This document shows positions 46,031 to 58,800 of a stretch of 64,000 nt of DNA, one piece after another. The notes below the pieces were generated by a model. It had not been told where the DNA came from, ran no database searches, and saw nothing but the letters and a program-made list of their open reading frames with translations. The stretch is from Agapanthus africanus (taxonomy: Eukaryota; Streptophyta; Magnoliopsida; Asparagales; Amaryllidaceae). Location: contig CM057347.1 of the NCBI GenBank assembly GCA_030015575.1, positions 409,666,248 to 409,730,247 on the forward strand. The letters are read 5' to 3'. The position numbers and the translations under genes are program-made. Within the stretch, counting starts at the first letter, position 1; every line of letters begins with the position of its first letter.

Positions 46031-47295
46031 GAAAGGTCAAGGATTGGAGAGAAGTCTTTATAGACTACTTCAAATCCCGTCGAACACCTGAAAATGCGTC
46101 CTCGAGACATCGGCTCATGAAAAGAGCTCTGTCTTTCGCCTTCGTCAATGATACTCTGTATAAGAGATTGTTCGACTCCCTGTGTCTAAGATGCCTAGGA
46201 CCGAAAGAAGCGAGGAGAGTCGTCCAAGAAACTTATGATGGACTCTGTTGTTCTCACTAAGCCGGACCGAAGATGAAACTAAAGATCAAAAGGATGGGCT
46301 ACTATTGGCCCACGATGATCCAAAACTGCCTCGAATACGCGAAGCAGTGCCACTCGTGCCAGATTCACGGGGACTTTATCCACCAGCATCCAAATCCGCT
46401 ATATCCAACGGTGGCTAGCTGGACGTTCAAAATGTGGAGAACTGACATAATCGGGCCCATTGAACCAGCATCGTCCAGAGGCCATCGGTTCATACTGGCG
46501 ACAACTGATTACTTCTCCAAGTGGGCAGAAGCAGTACCACTAAGAGAAGTGAAGATGTAAAATATCCTCCATTTCTTCAAGACACACGTCATCTATCGGT
46601 TCGGCACTCCGCGAAGGATTATCTCCAATAACGGGTCGGCCTACAGAAGTCACAAAATCAGCTGCTTCGTGCAGCAATATAATATAGACTGGAGATACTC
46701 TTCGGTCTATAATCCCTGAGCTAACGGTCTGGATGAGGCTTTCAACAAGACCTTGACGAAAATCGTGAAAAAGACGGTGTCCAAAAATAAAAAGGACTGG
46801 CACGAGAGACTGCATGAAGCTCTCTGGGCGTATCGAACTACGTTCAAAAAGGCTACAAACATAATGCCGTATGCATTGGTATTCGGCACTGAAGTAGTAC
46901 TCCCCTTAGAGATAGAGCTACCCTCCTTACGAGTGGCGGTCTATTACGAGCTAACAGATGAAGAGAATGCTCGTCTTCGGCATGAGGAACTTGATGCTCT
47001 CGACGAAACCCGGCTCATGGCGCAGCAAAACTTGGAAGCTTACAAAGCAAAAATGGCACGCTCATACGAGAGATTGACTAGGCCGAGAAAATTCGGCCAA
47101 GGCGAACTCGTGCCAGTGGTCAAGAGACCTATGATCCCCAATCGTGCCAAACGGGGGAAATTCGAGCCGAACTATGAAAGCCCGTACATCATAGACAAAG
47201 TCTACCGGGGTGGGGCTTACTTGCTCATGGATATGCATGGCAAAAGACTCTTCAGGCCAATAAATGGTCGTTTCTTGAAGAAATACTACGCCTGA
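46031..47295 (+). pseudogene. Element A integrase
   Basis: Zinc segment ('MKLKIKRMGYYWPTM', 'CLEYAKQCHSCQIH'), core ('IGPIEPASSRGHRFIL', 'DYFSKWAEAVPL', 'YRFGTPRR', 'W.YSSVYNP'), 'ALWAYRTTFKKATN', C-terminus 'SPYIIDKVYRGGAYLL' and 'GRFLKKYYA' ending at 47295. Broken, a few breaks. Confidence 0.9.
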
Positions 47296-47472
47296 CCGAA
47301 ACGTCTATAAACTACTACAGACCGCAGCATCACAAGGCTGACGCAAAAAAAAACGGTACGTCCATAAGCGAGATGGGCACGGATGAAAACCCGAAAGGGC
47401 TCCGTGAGTAAAAACAGCAGGACTACCGGCGAGTTTGTGAAAACCCGAAAGGGCGCAATTTCGTTAAAAGGC
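47296..47472. other. A 3' region next to pol
   Basis: Holds two CCC-GAAA-GGG hairpin words (about 47382-47450), one inside a CACGGA...TCCGTG stem, as in G 26493-26745. No gene. Confidence 0.6.
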
Positions 47473-47645
47473 ACTTACAAGGTCCTCACGACCTTGCAAG
47501 GAAAAATACCTGCGTGAGATCTTTACGACTCACAAAGGAGCAACACAATTAAGAATCCCCACAATTCCTAAGGAGAAAACACACTTACGAGATCCTCACG
47601 ACTTGTAAGGAGAATTCCCCTTTGAGACCCTCACGGCTCATAGGA
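47473..47645. repeat. Five-hairpin module, first copy in A
   Basis: Reverse complement of the G modules: loops read on - are GTGAG, GTAAA, GTGGG, GTGAG, GTGAG. Spacers GGAGAAAA. The motif GTATACAATCCACGGGC lies just beyond at 47737-47753. Confidence 0.82.
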
Positions 47646-47831
47646 TTCAAAAGCCTTAAGCTACAGGGATCTGAAGTTGTTCTTAAGACATCATAAACCC
47701 TGATTTTGCCCTACAAGCGTTTCAATATTGACCCTTGTATACAATCCACGGGCACGAATAAACATTTCCCTAACAAAGTCCCACCAGCGACTAGGGATAT
47801 GCTCACACGGTAAACAACCCTTGTAACTCCT

Positions 47832-48781
47832 TGATTTGTATGTCAAAAACTATCTATTACCGCAATCAAGAACGGCGTCGCATGTAGCTAGCCGGTGAGT
47901 ACGGGTCGGTCCACAGGGATGTTGTGAATTTCCTAATCGCTCTTACGAGTTAATTCCAAACTGTGTCAATGGATTAATTAAATCTAAAAATTAAATTAAT
48001 CTAGGGCAATTGAATTAAAGATCTAACTATCTAACTAGGGTAAGGAATTAAATTTAATCTAGGGCAGAGAATGAAAAATTACCTAGGGCAAGAATTGAAA
48101 TTATCTACTTACTTTACAAATGGCTCTCTCCAAACATCAACACAAGACTTGTCAGATCTGAATTTTTGAAATGAAAAGAGGCATCGATGCTCTCCAAAAG
48201 AAATCTAAATTTTATTGATAAAAAGAGGCATAGGGAAGCATAGCCTTTACAATGATTTAGAGTTCCTATTTATAGAGAATAGGAAACCCTAGGTTACAAT
48301 TGATTCGCACGTCTACATTTACCAAAATATCCTTAGGAAGACCTAGTCAAAGTAGACTTCAAGCTTTGGTAAAATTTTATGTCTCTGTCTCATTAAAGGA
48401 AGTATTGGGCCTTAAAATTTCCTTTGTGGGCTCTTCTGTCTTTGGGCTTCCTTATTATTTGGTTCTTTTATTAAAATAGCTTCTATGTTTCTTCCAGATC
48501 TCCAGTGAATAATTACGGTGGACTTTTAACCATTCGCTTTGTAATCTTGGACCTTGCATTGCCTTGTACTTTGTGAATTTTATCTTTGATATAAGCTTAA
48601 TCAAGAGTCTTCTATTTGTTGGTCAAAGTCCATTTTTGCATCGTCTTTTCATCGTTTTCACTGTTTTCTGTCCAAGAACCTGTAACCTGTAATATGTAGC
48701 AGACATGAGTCAAAAGCGCCTGTTTATTTGTAAAAAGAATAAGAATGGAGAATATAATAATACAATATTATGATATGAACA
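47832..48781 (-). repeat. Element C 3' LTR
   Basis: 950 bp, partner of 53353-54303 and homologous to the B LTRs. On - it has TATAAATAGG (about 48268-48277) and AATAAA. Confidence 0.92.
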
Positions 48782-48799
48782 AATACCCCCAAACTTATC
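48782..48799 (-). other. Element C polypurine tract
   Basis: On - this reads AAGTTTGGGGGTATT directly before the 3' LTR. It is preceded by a GAGGACGAGCAAAAGATAA block, which B shares. Confidence 0.8.
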
Positions 48800-50480
48800 T
48801 TTTGCTCGTCCTCGAGCAAACTTATTTTTTTATTCTCTATAAAAACCTAACCGCACTTTCGCAGGGAAACGCGATTGCACTGAGCTCGTGCAACAAGCTG
48901 TTAAATCTCTAGGTGTCCCTAGTAGGAGGAGTGTTGTCTCCTGAGGGTTTTCAGCGGATACTACCCACAAAATCCTATCAATTTGGCTTTTTCGACTTTT
49001 GTTTTCCAATTAGGTTTTCTAACAGGGAATTCTATTATCGTCGACTCGTAAAATATCCACCCACATTCTTCACACTTCCTCATCATCTAACTTAAGACTA
49101 TACATGTTCTATAGACTTACTTAGCTTTCGGCATTTCTTAAGTTTTCTTTCTAGGGTTCCATCTCCACTTAGGAATTTTTATCAACTCTACTAAAGATAC
49201 AAGTTCTATTCTTCACTCCTTTCTCTCATCTAAACTCCAATCACATATCCCTACGTGTGTGTAAATGTCACCCCTACACTTGGAAATTCAAATCAAGCAA
49301 TCATACTCTTGTCCGTTGTTCAAAGCACTTATTAATTGGTGAATTTTTAATTGACTTTTGCTTACACATCCTTCATGCGACCGTTAATACTTCTTGAGGT
49401 ACCAACAACCGATTACAAGATGTGTTTGCTCTTTAAAGCGTACTTCCTAGTCTTGTAACACCTAAGGCTTCAGCAGTGACTCCCAAACCAGCTAGTCTAA
49501 GGCACTAGGTGATGAAGCACCCTCGCTAAATTATTTTCTATTTTTTAGCCCTAAGTAATCACAAAAATCAGTGTTCATTTTTTTCTTTATTCACACTTGT
49601 ATATATTTTTTTCATCGTACTAAGGACTTTAGACAAGAGCATTTCAAGGTCTCTTCTACTATTCCAAATTTCAAGGTGCGTGATTGTGCAATTTGTAGGA
49701 TATACATTTTCAGAATCTAGACTTAAGCTAGGAATTATTTTTCAAACTTATACTCTAATAAAAATATCAATACTCTTCCCTTGTTTTAACTTAGCCCAAG
49801 AAGTGAACTCAAAATTTGCCTATTTCTAGATAAACTACAAAGACATATACTTTCTACCGTTAAGCTTTAAGAAAGGTTATTTTTAGGGTTTTTAATTTAC
49901 TAAGTCTAGATCTAGTTGTTCCTAGCTAGTTAACCTTTTTGTCAAACTCAAGTCAAATACGGCCAAAATTGAATACATTAATTTTATAATTTTTATGGGT
50001 TTTCAAATAAATATGCAAATGCAAAAAATATGTACAAATGAATGCGAAGGAAGAAGACGTACCGAGCATACCCCCAAACTTAAACTTGACAGTGTCCTCA
50101 CTGTCATGCTACACCAAGAGGGTCAAAATGCCGGCACTCCCCTGTTTATTTATTTATAATTTTTTATTTTTTTTGAAATTTTTTTTTATAGAAAAAGAAA
50201 ACAAAAAATATATGTACATATATACAACAAGGTTCCCCCTAAACTTAAGCTTGGCCTTACACAAGCCAAAGGTTAGCACCAACCATTCAAAAATCTTATC
50301 GTGGTAATGGTCGAGTTGGTGAAAGAATGGAGTGGAAAGAAAAGAAATGAGAAGCACACGAAACCGTGTAGGAAGAAAGGTAAAATATGGTCTCGGTGGG
50401 GGAGAAGAATGGCGGAAAAGAGAAAGAAGTAGAGTACGATCTTGAGGGTGTAATTCGAGTGAATAAATTAGCACAATTTG
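48800..50480 (-). other. Element C 3' non-coding region
   Basis: AT-rich and homologous to B 6286-8030. The second PPT-like tract is at about 50066-50080 (CATACCCCCAAACTT on +). No gene. Confidence 0.7.
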
Positions 50481-52156
50481 TGATGACCGATATGTTAAAA
50501 GCGATTGTGCTAACCTATCAACCCGTCGAGAAATGGGGTCAAATCCCTCAAGATTCGCAAGAAAGCATGGGTACGCCGAACTTGGTATAGGAGATGAAAG
50601 CGTAACGGTCACTTGCACGGTCGGAACAATGGAAGGTAGGGAAGGGAGTGAATTAAGGATAGTCTCATTCTCACCTAAGTCATCTGTCGCGAACTTGAAA
50701 GATTCCATCAATGGTTCGAAACAACTGTAAGCAACCGAGTCTGATGGTTCAACTAACTCATCTGAAAATGTAAAGGACTCAAACTCGGGAGGTGAGTTTT
50801 CAACATCGTCCGAAAAAGTGAAACACTCGTAATCATTATCGTCTGTGAGAACTGTGTCAGATTCAAAGAGAAATTTTTCAAGCTCACAGTCTTCAAGTGT
50901 GATCTTTTGCGTAGTCGGAATGATGGAAAAGAGGGAGGGTGATATAACAGTTAAAGGTTCAGGAGGATGAATTGGAAAATCCGACACATCAAACAAAAAT
51001 GATTCAACCTCAATATTATCCTCAATACTCTCCTCAATACTATCCTCAAAATTTTTCTTATCCATGCCAATATCATCAAAATCAAGACGCATATGAAGTT
51101 CGGGAGAAACATCTAATGACTCGGGATGATGAGTTGGACATAAAATTTCAATCAAATCTACTGATTCATCATTCGAAATATTCCCGGCGTCTAAATCCTC
51201 AATCAAGTGAAAATCAATATTTTCTGACACCTCATCAAGGCATGGATACCAATAACTTTAGGCTCTAGAGTGGAGGTGTAAAGATCGAAAGGATTAAGTG
51301 TGGTTTCACTCGAAAGGGGTTCTTCACAATCTGGCAAATCAAGCACTACAAAGTCATACAACTCGTTTTTATTTTCAACTGGTGAGAAATGTGGGGCAAT
51401 CAATGGAAAATCGGAGTTGTGGGTTTCAATTGGATAATGGTAGGTTTGATTTGGAATTGTGTAGAACTCACTTGCTCCTCTCAAATTCTCTCTCTGTCCA
51501 ACCGCCTCCTTATATATTGAAAAATTTGGAGCTAGTTGAAAACTAGCTGCCTGTTCACTAGGTTGCATAAGGGCGGCCATGGACGCTTCCACATTCCTAG
51601 TCATTTTGTTTGTTGCAGCAATATAAGCTGCCAACGACTGTTCCAAACTAGACATGTGTGGTGAAGGGGTTTCGGTAAAAGATTCGAAACTGTTTGGATA
51701 CGTGAAACTCCCAAAAGGCTGTGTAGAAACAGGGTCTAGTGAAGGTGGGAAAGTCGGGTAGGACTGGTAGGAAGTGGATGGTTGGACATGAGTAGGGTCA
51801 ACATATGGATAAAAAGGTGAATGGACTTGTTGATCCCTAGAACTAGATGTGTGGAGAGGGGTGAAAGATCGGCTACGAGATTGAGCAATATGCTCAGCAA
51901 TGGACATTGGTTTAGGAGTTACAGCAGGACTTGAAAAAGTGGTATCAACATATGAAGGTGGTAAAGGTTGACTTGGTTGACACAAAGTGGGTTGAAAAGT
52001 CGAACTGTTTCTCCTAGACGCTTCTATTTGATCTTTCAAAGATATTTTTGGCACGGAGGGATCTTCCTTAAATCGACCGAAACAATTGACGTACGAGGCA
52101 AAGTTAGGTTCGGGATACCAAAGTTCGGCAAGAGATTTATGATGCGGGGTACCCAT
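50481..52156 (-). pseudogene. Element C acidic ORF, possibly gag-derived
   Basis: Starts at the ATG complementary to 52154-52156 ('MGTPHHKSLAELWYPEP') and runs about 550 codons. Same parts as in B: N-terminal block, Ser/Pro/Tyr-rich stretch, helical 'SSLEQSLAAYI..VEASMAAL', a YPIE/'FVVLDLPDCEEPLSSE' block, acidic region, and repeats around 'PTTQKITLEDCELEKF' and 'VPTVQVTVTLSSP'. That two copies retain the long frame suggests it mattered for the element. No known enzyme. About one break. Confidence 0.7.
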
Positions 52157-53332
52157 GATAGAAGAAAGGGGAAAAGAAAGAAGGTTGGGTGGTGCAAGGA
52201 TTTATTTGCGACAAAAGTTGCAAGTCTTTTTATAAAAAATTTCCTCTTATTTTTTTTATTTGTTTTGCAAAAATTTTTAATAAAGGGCTTAGACACAAAT
52301 GCACTCAACCAGAAACGCACAATCAGGCCTAGATCTAGGGTCATCTAGGTCAGCTAGACAGCTCCTAACTGTTCCAAAGGGCTAGAAATAGGACCTCAAA
52401 CCGCCTCTTTCACCGCCAATTGCGTCCAGGTAAGTGCCAGGTAAGTGGGAGGCTCCCCGCTACAAGTAGCGGTCCTAATTAAGTAACCACTTGCCTTGAC
52501 ACACTTGCCTAGACACCGCAAAGTCAGGTTAAGATTAACGGCCGATGCCTATAACTAGTCCTCTGTCCTATTGAGCTCGAAGTCCTTAGGGCTGAATCTA
52601 GTATTTTTTAATTAAAGATGGTCAATGCATATGCCTTATGTGATTTCTGGGGTCCTGGGATGGGTGATGAAATCCCCACCCAATCTGAATTGGTCAAAAA
52701 CCCCTTAAAGTCTGGTTAAAAATATGCAAAACAGAAAGAAAAAAAAACACTTGCAATCAATTTTTATTTTATGCGCGGCGCAAAGAATCCTGCACAAGAT
52801 TTGTTATTTGGAAGGGAAAAGATTTTCGAGCGCAAAAATCCTGCAGGTAAATTTACATAAAATATATCAAGATATTTAGAGGAGAAAGAGGGAAGCTTAC
52901 AGAGAAACTTTCACGAACTGACTCGACCAAGCTGCCGCGATTGCGCGGCTGAAAGGTAGGTGGGGCCACGGTTCTGCGGTGGGCGCGCCAGATCAGCGCT
53001 TCAGATTTTGCTGACGTCACCGTATCACCGCGCTTCCGCGGCAGGAGTTGTCGTTTGCGGCGTTTCCGCGGTCTGGTAGCTGATTTGGCCCTCCAATTTT
53101 CTTCTGCTGTTCTGCTATAAAAATCCTCTATTGTTCAGATCGTTGGTTTTCTGTTTCGCTTTCTGTATATTTTCAGGTCCAAAGTTGTTTGTAGATCCTG
53201 CAAAATTCTCACAAAAATACCCTTTCCAAAAATAACAGATGATATATTTTTATATTTTTTTTGATTTTTCAAATTTTTATGATTTTTTTAATTTTGATTA
53301 ACCCGAAATTGCAAAATGGAAATAACACGCCA
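52157..53332 (-). other. Element C untranslated leader
   Basis: About 1.2 kb, longer than B's 750 bp. It carries an extra segment (about 52300-52740) that I did not find in B, and GC-rich foldable words (about 52935-53075; CCGCG-CTTC-CGCGG at about 53027-53042). No gene. Confidence 0.6.
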
Positions 53333-53350
53333 TTCCCGGCAACGGCGCCA
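53333..53350 (-). other. Element C primer binding site (tRNA-Asp)
   Basis: On - TGGCGCCGTTGCCGGGAA, two bases inside the LTR. It closely matches the plant tRNA-Asp 3' end. Confidence 0.87.
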
Positions 53351-53352
53351 TT

Positions 53353-54303
53353 TGATTTGTATGTTAAAAACTATCTATTACCGCAATCAAGAACGGCGTC
53401 GCATGTAGCTAGCCGGTGAGTACGGGTCGGTCCACAGGGATGTTGTGAATTTCCTAATCGCTCTTACGAGTTAATTCCAAACGGTGTCAATGGATTAATT
53501 AAATCTAAAAATTAAATTAATCTAGGGCAATTGAATTAAAAATCTAACTATCTAACTAGGGCAAGGAATTAAATTTAATCTAGGGCAGAGAATGAAAAAT
53601 TACCTAGGGCAAGAATTGAAATTACCTACTTACTTTACAGATGGCTCTGTCCAAACATCAACACAAGACTTGTCAGATCTGAATTTTTGAAATGAAAAGA
53701 GGCATCGATGCTCTCCAAAAGAAATCTAAATTTTATTGATAAAAAGAGGCATAGGGAGGCGTAGCCTTTACAATGATTTAGAGTTCCTATTTATAGAGGA
53801 TAGGAAACCCTAGGTTACAATTGATTCGCACGTCTACATTTACCAAAATATCCTTAGGAAGACCTAGTCAAAGTAGACTTCAAGCTTTGGTAAAATTTTA
53901 TGTCTTTGTCTCATTAAAAGGAAGTATTGGGCCTTGAAATTTCCTTTGTGGGCTCTTCTGTCTTTGGGCTTCCTTATTATTTAGTTCTTTTATTAAAATT
54001 GCTTCTATGTTTCTTCCAGATCTCCAGTGAATAATTGCGGTGGACTTTTAACCGTTCGCTTTGTAATCTTGGACCTTGCATTGCCTTGTACTTTGTGAAT
54101 TTTATCTTTGATGTAGGCTTGATCAAGAGTCTTCTATTTGTTGGTCAAAGTCCATTTTTGCATCGTCTTTTCATCGTTTTCACTGTTTTCTGTCCAAGAA
54201 TCTGTAACCTGTAATATGTAGCAGACATGCGTCAAAAGCACCTGTTTATTTGTAAAAAGAATAAGAATGGGGAATATAATAATACAATATTATGATATGA
54301 ACA
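53353..54303 (-). repeat. Element C 5' LTR
   Basis: 951 bp, partner of 47832-48781. Followed by GTCCT and resumed A sequence inside a hairpin module. Confidence 0.92.
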
Positions 54304-54466
54304 GTCCTCTCGACTTATAAGGAGAAAACACTCTTGTAAGATCCTTACGACTTATAAGAGAACATACACTTAAGAATCCTCACGATTTTTAAGGAGAAAA
54401 CACACTTACGAGATCCTCATGACTCGTAGGGAGAAACACCTTTATGAGACCCTTACGGCTCATGAA
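54304..54466. repeat. Five-hairpin module, second copy in A (first hairpin split by C)
   Basis: Loops read on -: GAGAG, GTAAG, GTGAG, ATGAG, GTAAG. The left arm of the first hairpin lies at about 47818-47831, before C. Same order as the other modules. Confidence 0.82.
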
Positions 54467-55324
54467 GTCAAAAGCCTTAGTCTACAGGATCTTAACCCTG
54501 TTTGCTAAGCCACCTTTGTTCGAACCGACAAAGGCAGATGATGATTCGCTCCTGGCCATATCTCAGTTGTAGCGATGCTGATGCCTAAATCAGTATCAAA
54601 TCCCAAGTCCTTTCATGGCAAATGATGATTCGCTCCTGGCAATATTCCAGTCGCAGCGATGCTGATGCTAAGATTGGCATCAGGTTCCAAGGTTCCATAC
54701 TTGCAACAAAATCAGCAAGTAAAAGAAATGCATATGAAATAACCAAAATGATGGGGCAACTTGCAACAAAATCAGCAAGTAAAAAGATATGCATACAGAA
54801 ATAGCCGAAATGATGATACAACTAGCAACAAAATCAGCAAGCAAAAGATATGCATACAAAAATAGCCAAAATGATTGGGCAACTCGCAATAAAATGCAGC
54901 GAGTAAAAACAAAAATATCCGAAATGATTGGGCACCGCGAAAAAAGCCGAAATGATTGGGCAATCGCGACTTTCGCGATACAAAAAGTTGAAATGATAGA
55001 GTATCGCGGAAAGAAATAAAAAATGATGAAAGAATGAAACTTTTGCTCTACAGGCAAGTCCATACTGACCCCTGTATACAATCCATGGGCATAAACGAAA
55101 AGGGAACCACATGTCCCCCACCAGATCCTGTCAAAAGGAAAGTCAGATCTCAATAGCAACATCTGCATTCCAGAAGACCAACAACAGCGTTCCTCCTCAT
55201 TCCAGCAGAATTCAGACGTTTCAATCAACCTCAGAGCCATAGCAAAGTCCCTAGTTCCAAATCTCGACGGTTCACAGACAACCTAGAGACCACCTCAACA
55301 TTCATCTCGTTACAGCAGACACAA
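54467..55324. repeat. A 3' region: duplication and covarying hairpins
   Basis: An imperfect direct duplication of about 85 bp (from about 54536 and 54621, GATGATTCGCTCCTGGC). Then a tandem of 'CAAAATGATTGGGCAACT'-type units (about 54690-54970) with hairpins ACTTGC...GCAAGT (54699-54720, 54759-54780), ACTCGC...GCGAGT (54882-54904) and ATCGCGA-CTT-TCGCGAT (54963-54979). Motif GTATACAATCCATGGGC at 55074-55090. No gene. Confidence 0.75.
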
Positions 55325-55673
55325 CGTCAGCAAATGACCCCGTCGCGGAAATACGTCATCCAATGATCCCGTCTCGGAAATACGTCATCCAATGATCCCG
55401 TCCCGGAAACACGTCAGCAAATGACCCCGTCGCGGAAACACGTCAGCAAATGACCCCGTCTCGGAACACGTCAGCAAATGACCCCTCGCGGAAACACGTC
55501 ATCCAATGACCCCGTCTCGGAAACACGTCATCTAATGACCCCGTCTCGGAAACACATCAGCAAATGACCCCGTCATGGAAACACGTCAGAAAATGACCCC
55601 GTCTCGGAAACACGTCAGCAAATAACCCCGTCGCGGAAACACGTCATCCCAATGAACCCATCTCGGAAATACG
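55325..55673. repeat. 29-bp minisatellite (A), about 12 copies before the gap
   Basis: Units such as CGTCAGCAAATGACCCCGTC plus CGGAAACA repeat at 28-30 bp, mostly 29. They are homologous to the 30-bp unit of G on the opposite strand. The array runs into the assembly gap. Confidence 0.9.
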
Positions 55674-55873
55674 NNNNNNNNNNNNNNNNNNNNNNNNNNN
55701 NNNNNNNNNNNNNNNNNNNNNNNNNNNNNNNNNNNNNNNNNNNNNNNNNNNNNNNNNNNNNNNNNNNNNNNNNNNNNNNNNNNNNNNNNNNNNNNNNNNN
55801 NNNNNNNNNNNNNNNNNNNNNNNNNNNNNNNNNNNNNNNNNNNNNNNNNNNNNNNNNNNNNNNNNNNNNNNNN
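55674..55873. other. Assembly gap (200 Ns)
   Basis: Exactly 200 Ns, a common placeholder length. By comparison with G, the gap should hold the rest of the minisatellite, possibly a third hairpin module, and the 3' end of the antisense gene. Confidence 0.95.
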
Positions 55874-58800
55874 TAGGCCCGTTGCTGCAGACAGGATGAA
55901 AAGTTTCTCATCAATTTCTGCTGAGCAGCCTCCTGACTCTGCGCAACTTGCTCACAAAAGATCAAGCTTCTTCTCAGCACCAGCCCATCAGAGATACATC
56001 GTTGAAGGTTTTCAAAGATGGAGTTTAGCTGGGCAGCATTCGCTGCAATCTCAGTACGCAGTTGGACTTCAGCGGAAGTCGCCTCACGTTCCTTTCGCTT
56101 AAGGTCGCCTCTCATTCGAAATGGCGAAGGAATGGAACGCTCTGCTCAACCCATGCAGCTCGATAGGAGTTCGAAGCCAACACCCCCGGAGCAAGTCGCC
56201 TAAGCTCAAGCTCATACAGGAAAGCATCAATCTTCCTGCAATGATTAACTCAAGACTCAACGACGCTTTCGCTGTGGAAGTTCACGAGCGTCACCAGCAT
56301 GGGGTTACCTCGGCAGTAAAATCTGCAGCAAATGCAGGGACCTCCACGTTAAGCTCCTCGATGTACTCATTTAACATGCGCAGGCTGGTTACAGCGCCCA
56401 TGGAAGATGGACGTCTGGAAAAGGGCCCTGCCGGCATTAAGATACGAGACTCGAAGGGAGCTGGAGTCGGTGCGATTGCTGCAAAACAAATCATAGTCAG
56501 ATATTAGCTTAAGAGACAAAGAAGATGCAAGAGCAAGGAAGGCTGCTATACCGGCTACGGCAGGTGGCAGAGCTGGGAGTACTGGTGACGCGGCAATTCT
56601 CTTGTCCCTTCTTTCAATTTGCAGTGCTGTAATCAATTTAAAGTTAACAACGGCAGGGTCACCCATTAAAGAAAAGAAAAGACATCGGTTAAAAAGATAC
56701 TCACCGGCACCAGCAGGTAGACTAACTTCCGACTGGAAGGAGAAATACGGGTTCAACACTTGATACAGATGATCGAAGAGTACTCCTACAAGCTTGCGAC
56801 GATGCATGGTCAGTACAAGGAAGATTACATCCACAATATAAATTAGAAAAATCGCAAACCCATACCTTCCAGCATTTGAGAGGACACGAGAGAAGGCGAA
56901 GGGTCGGCGACCGTCAGAGCAGCAACCGGTGACGCTTCTTCGGGTGGAACGACCTCAGTGCTCACCACACCTGCATTAGAAACAAAAAAGATGCCGTCAG
57001 AAGGAGTTGGAAGGGATTGCGGAACAAAAAGGAAAATAATTACCCAAAATCTACCTGATGAGTCGCCAATCGAAACCGTGACAAGAGCATTACCAGGCGC
57101 AGCGACTGCTTCACTCTCCTCCATTGAAAGGGTTTCACCGCCCGTGGCTTCATCCCCCGATTCTACGAGAGCCATCGTGACACTCGCAATGTTAGGCGAT
57201 GGCAGGGAACCGCAAGGGGAAAGAGTGGCAGTTGGGGCAGTCCTGTACTCCTGAGAAAGAGAGGCCACTTCGGGCTCGGTGATTGCCGTCATCTTACCTA
57301 TCACCTCCTCACCAGGACTTAGCCCTGCAGGGTATGATATATAAGAATCTGAAGATCAAACTCTAATGAAAGGACCCAGTGTTACGTTACTTTAGGACGA
57401 CCTTTCAATTGCCTTCCGAGCCGCACGTACTGCCTGCCTATGAGCGGTGGACAGCGCAGCCGGAGCATCCTCTGAAGAAATAGGGACAGGGGGAGAAGTG
57501 CTCGAGCCTGCACCTATAGCCAAGATGGCATCACGTTCTTTCATTGCACGACTCTTGCGCTTCCTTTCAACCTGAGCCGCGAGAGCTGACCTCCTCAAAA
57601 CTTCCGATAAAGGTAGACCATCATCTGAACCAAGTTCTGCCTCCAGGGCCATTATGACGTCCATCATCGGTTGCTTTTGCGAGACACCTGGTGGCGACTT
57701 AGGGATAGCTGTAGCAGTAGTGGCCGGCGCTAACGATGCCGCTGCATTACCACTCGCGATCAGCACTGCACTTGGGATAACCTGAGTCTAGGTAGTCCCT
57801 GCAATAAGATGAAAAAGAAGAGTTAGTTTACCCATATAGAAAAAGGAATGAAGGCACAGTGAGCCGAAATGTACCAATGCCCAAAAAAGCACGAAGCCTT
57901 TCCTCCTCTTCAAAAGTCTTGAGAGAAGCTGCTAGAGCCTCTTCAGTGGAGATGCCTGTTGAAGAAGAAGTGCCATTCAAAGCATGATAATAAAAAATGT
58001 AACGGCAAAAAGATACGACTGAAGTCTACCTGACTGTGCAAGGGTGATCAGTCCTGCTTTGTTGCTAGCTAGTCGCTCGGAAGCTGCAATGGCAGCCTTT
58101 AGATCGGTATCATTCGGCGCCGCAAATAAACCCTTGTTGGTCCCATATTCACTTATGCCCTCAATGTAAGGAGCATGAGGCTCCTGGCCGAATACAACGT
58201 CTGCAGAGAGTATTGACTTCTTTCTCTTCGGCGAGCGAGTGCCAGTAGCCCTAGCACATGCTTACGCTTGGTGCGCACCTTTGGACGATGAGTCCCGATC
58301 TCCGAATCCACGCCAGACTCGGAAGACGCCACAGCCAGCGCTTTCACGGACGCACGAGGAGGGAGGAGCTCAGATATGGCGTGCAGGACCACAATCGCAG
58401 CAGCCTCTGTCAGGGGAGGATGAACGATGGTCCGCTGTTATAGGGGAACGGTCGGATTACCAGCCAGGGCTGCACCCTTGCGATCAAGCAACAGTCGCTT
58501 CTCCTCCTTGATAACAGCACCCATCGCGTGTTGATACCACGCCACGTATATGTTCAGGGCTTTCAGAACACAACTCGGCTAACTGATGAAGAAATTGGAC
58601 CCTGTGTTTAGGCGCATGAAGTGGTGCAAAGCGCTTCGGATACCCTCTTCAGTATTAACCGGTTCTGCAAGAATGCCTCGAGTGGGATGCCCTAATTATA
58701 ACTTGATTGCTGGGCAAAATGGTGGGGGTTAAATCTCATGAACAAAGCCGAGTCGTTCTGCCTGAACACCAAGTAGCCCGGCCTGATCGAGTACAAATGG

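Larger units (their letters stand above)
47832..54303 (-). mobile_element. Element C: second copy of the B family
   Basis: LTRs 53353-54303 (5') and 47832-48781 (3'), about 950 bp each, TG...CA. Target duplication CTCCT (47827-47831)/GTCCT (54304-54308) with one difference. Same layout as B: tRNA-Asp primer site, leader, one acidic ORF, long 3' non-coding region, polypurine tract, no pol. About seven differences in the first ~320 bp of the LTR pair, so probably younger than B. The ORF looks nearly whole, about one break. Confidence 0.92.

Noticed and set aside
48913-50307. Small frames in the 3' non-coding part of C
   Set aside because: Short, AT-rich and not shared with B.
55652-55876. Frames running through the N gap
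   Set aside because: Unknown bases; no evidence of coding sequence.
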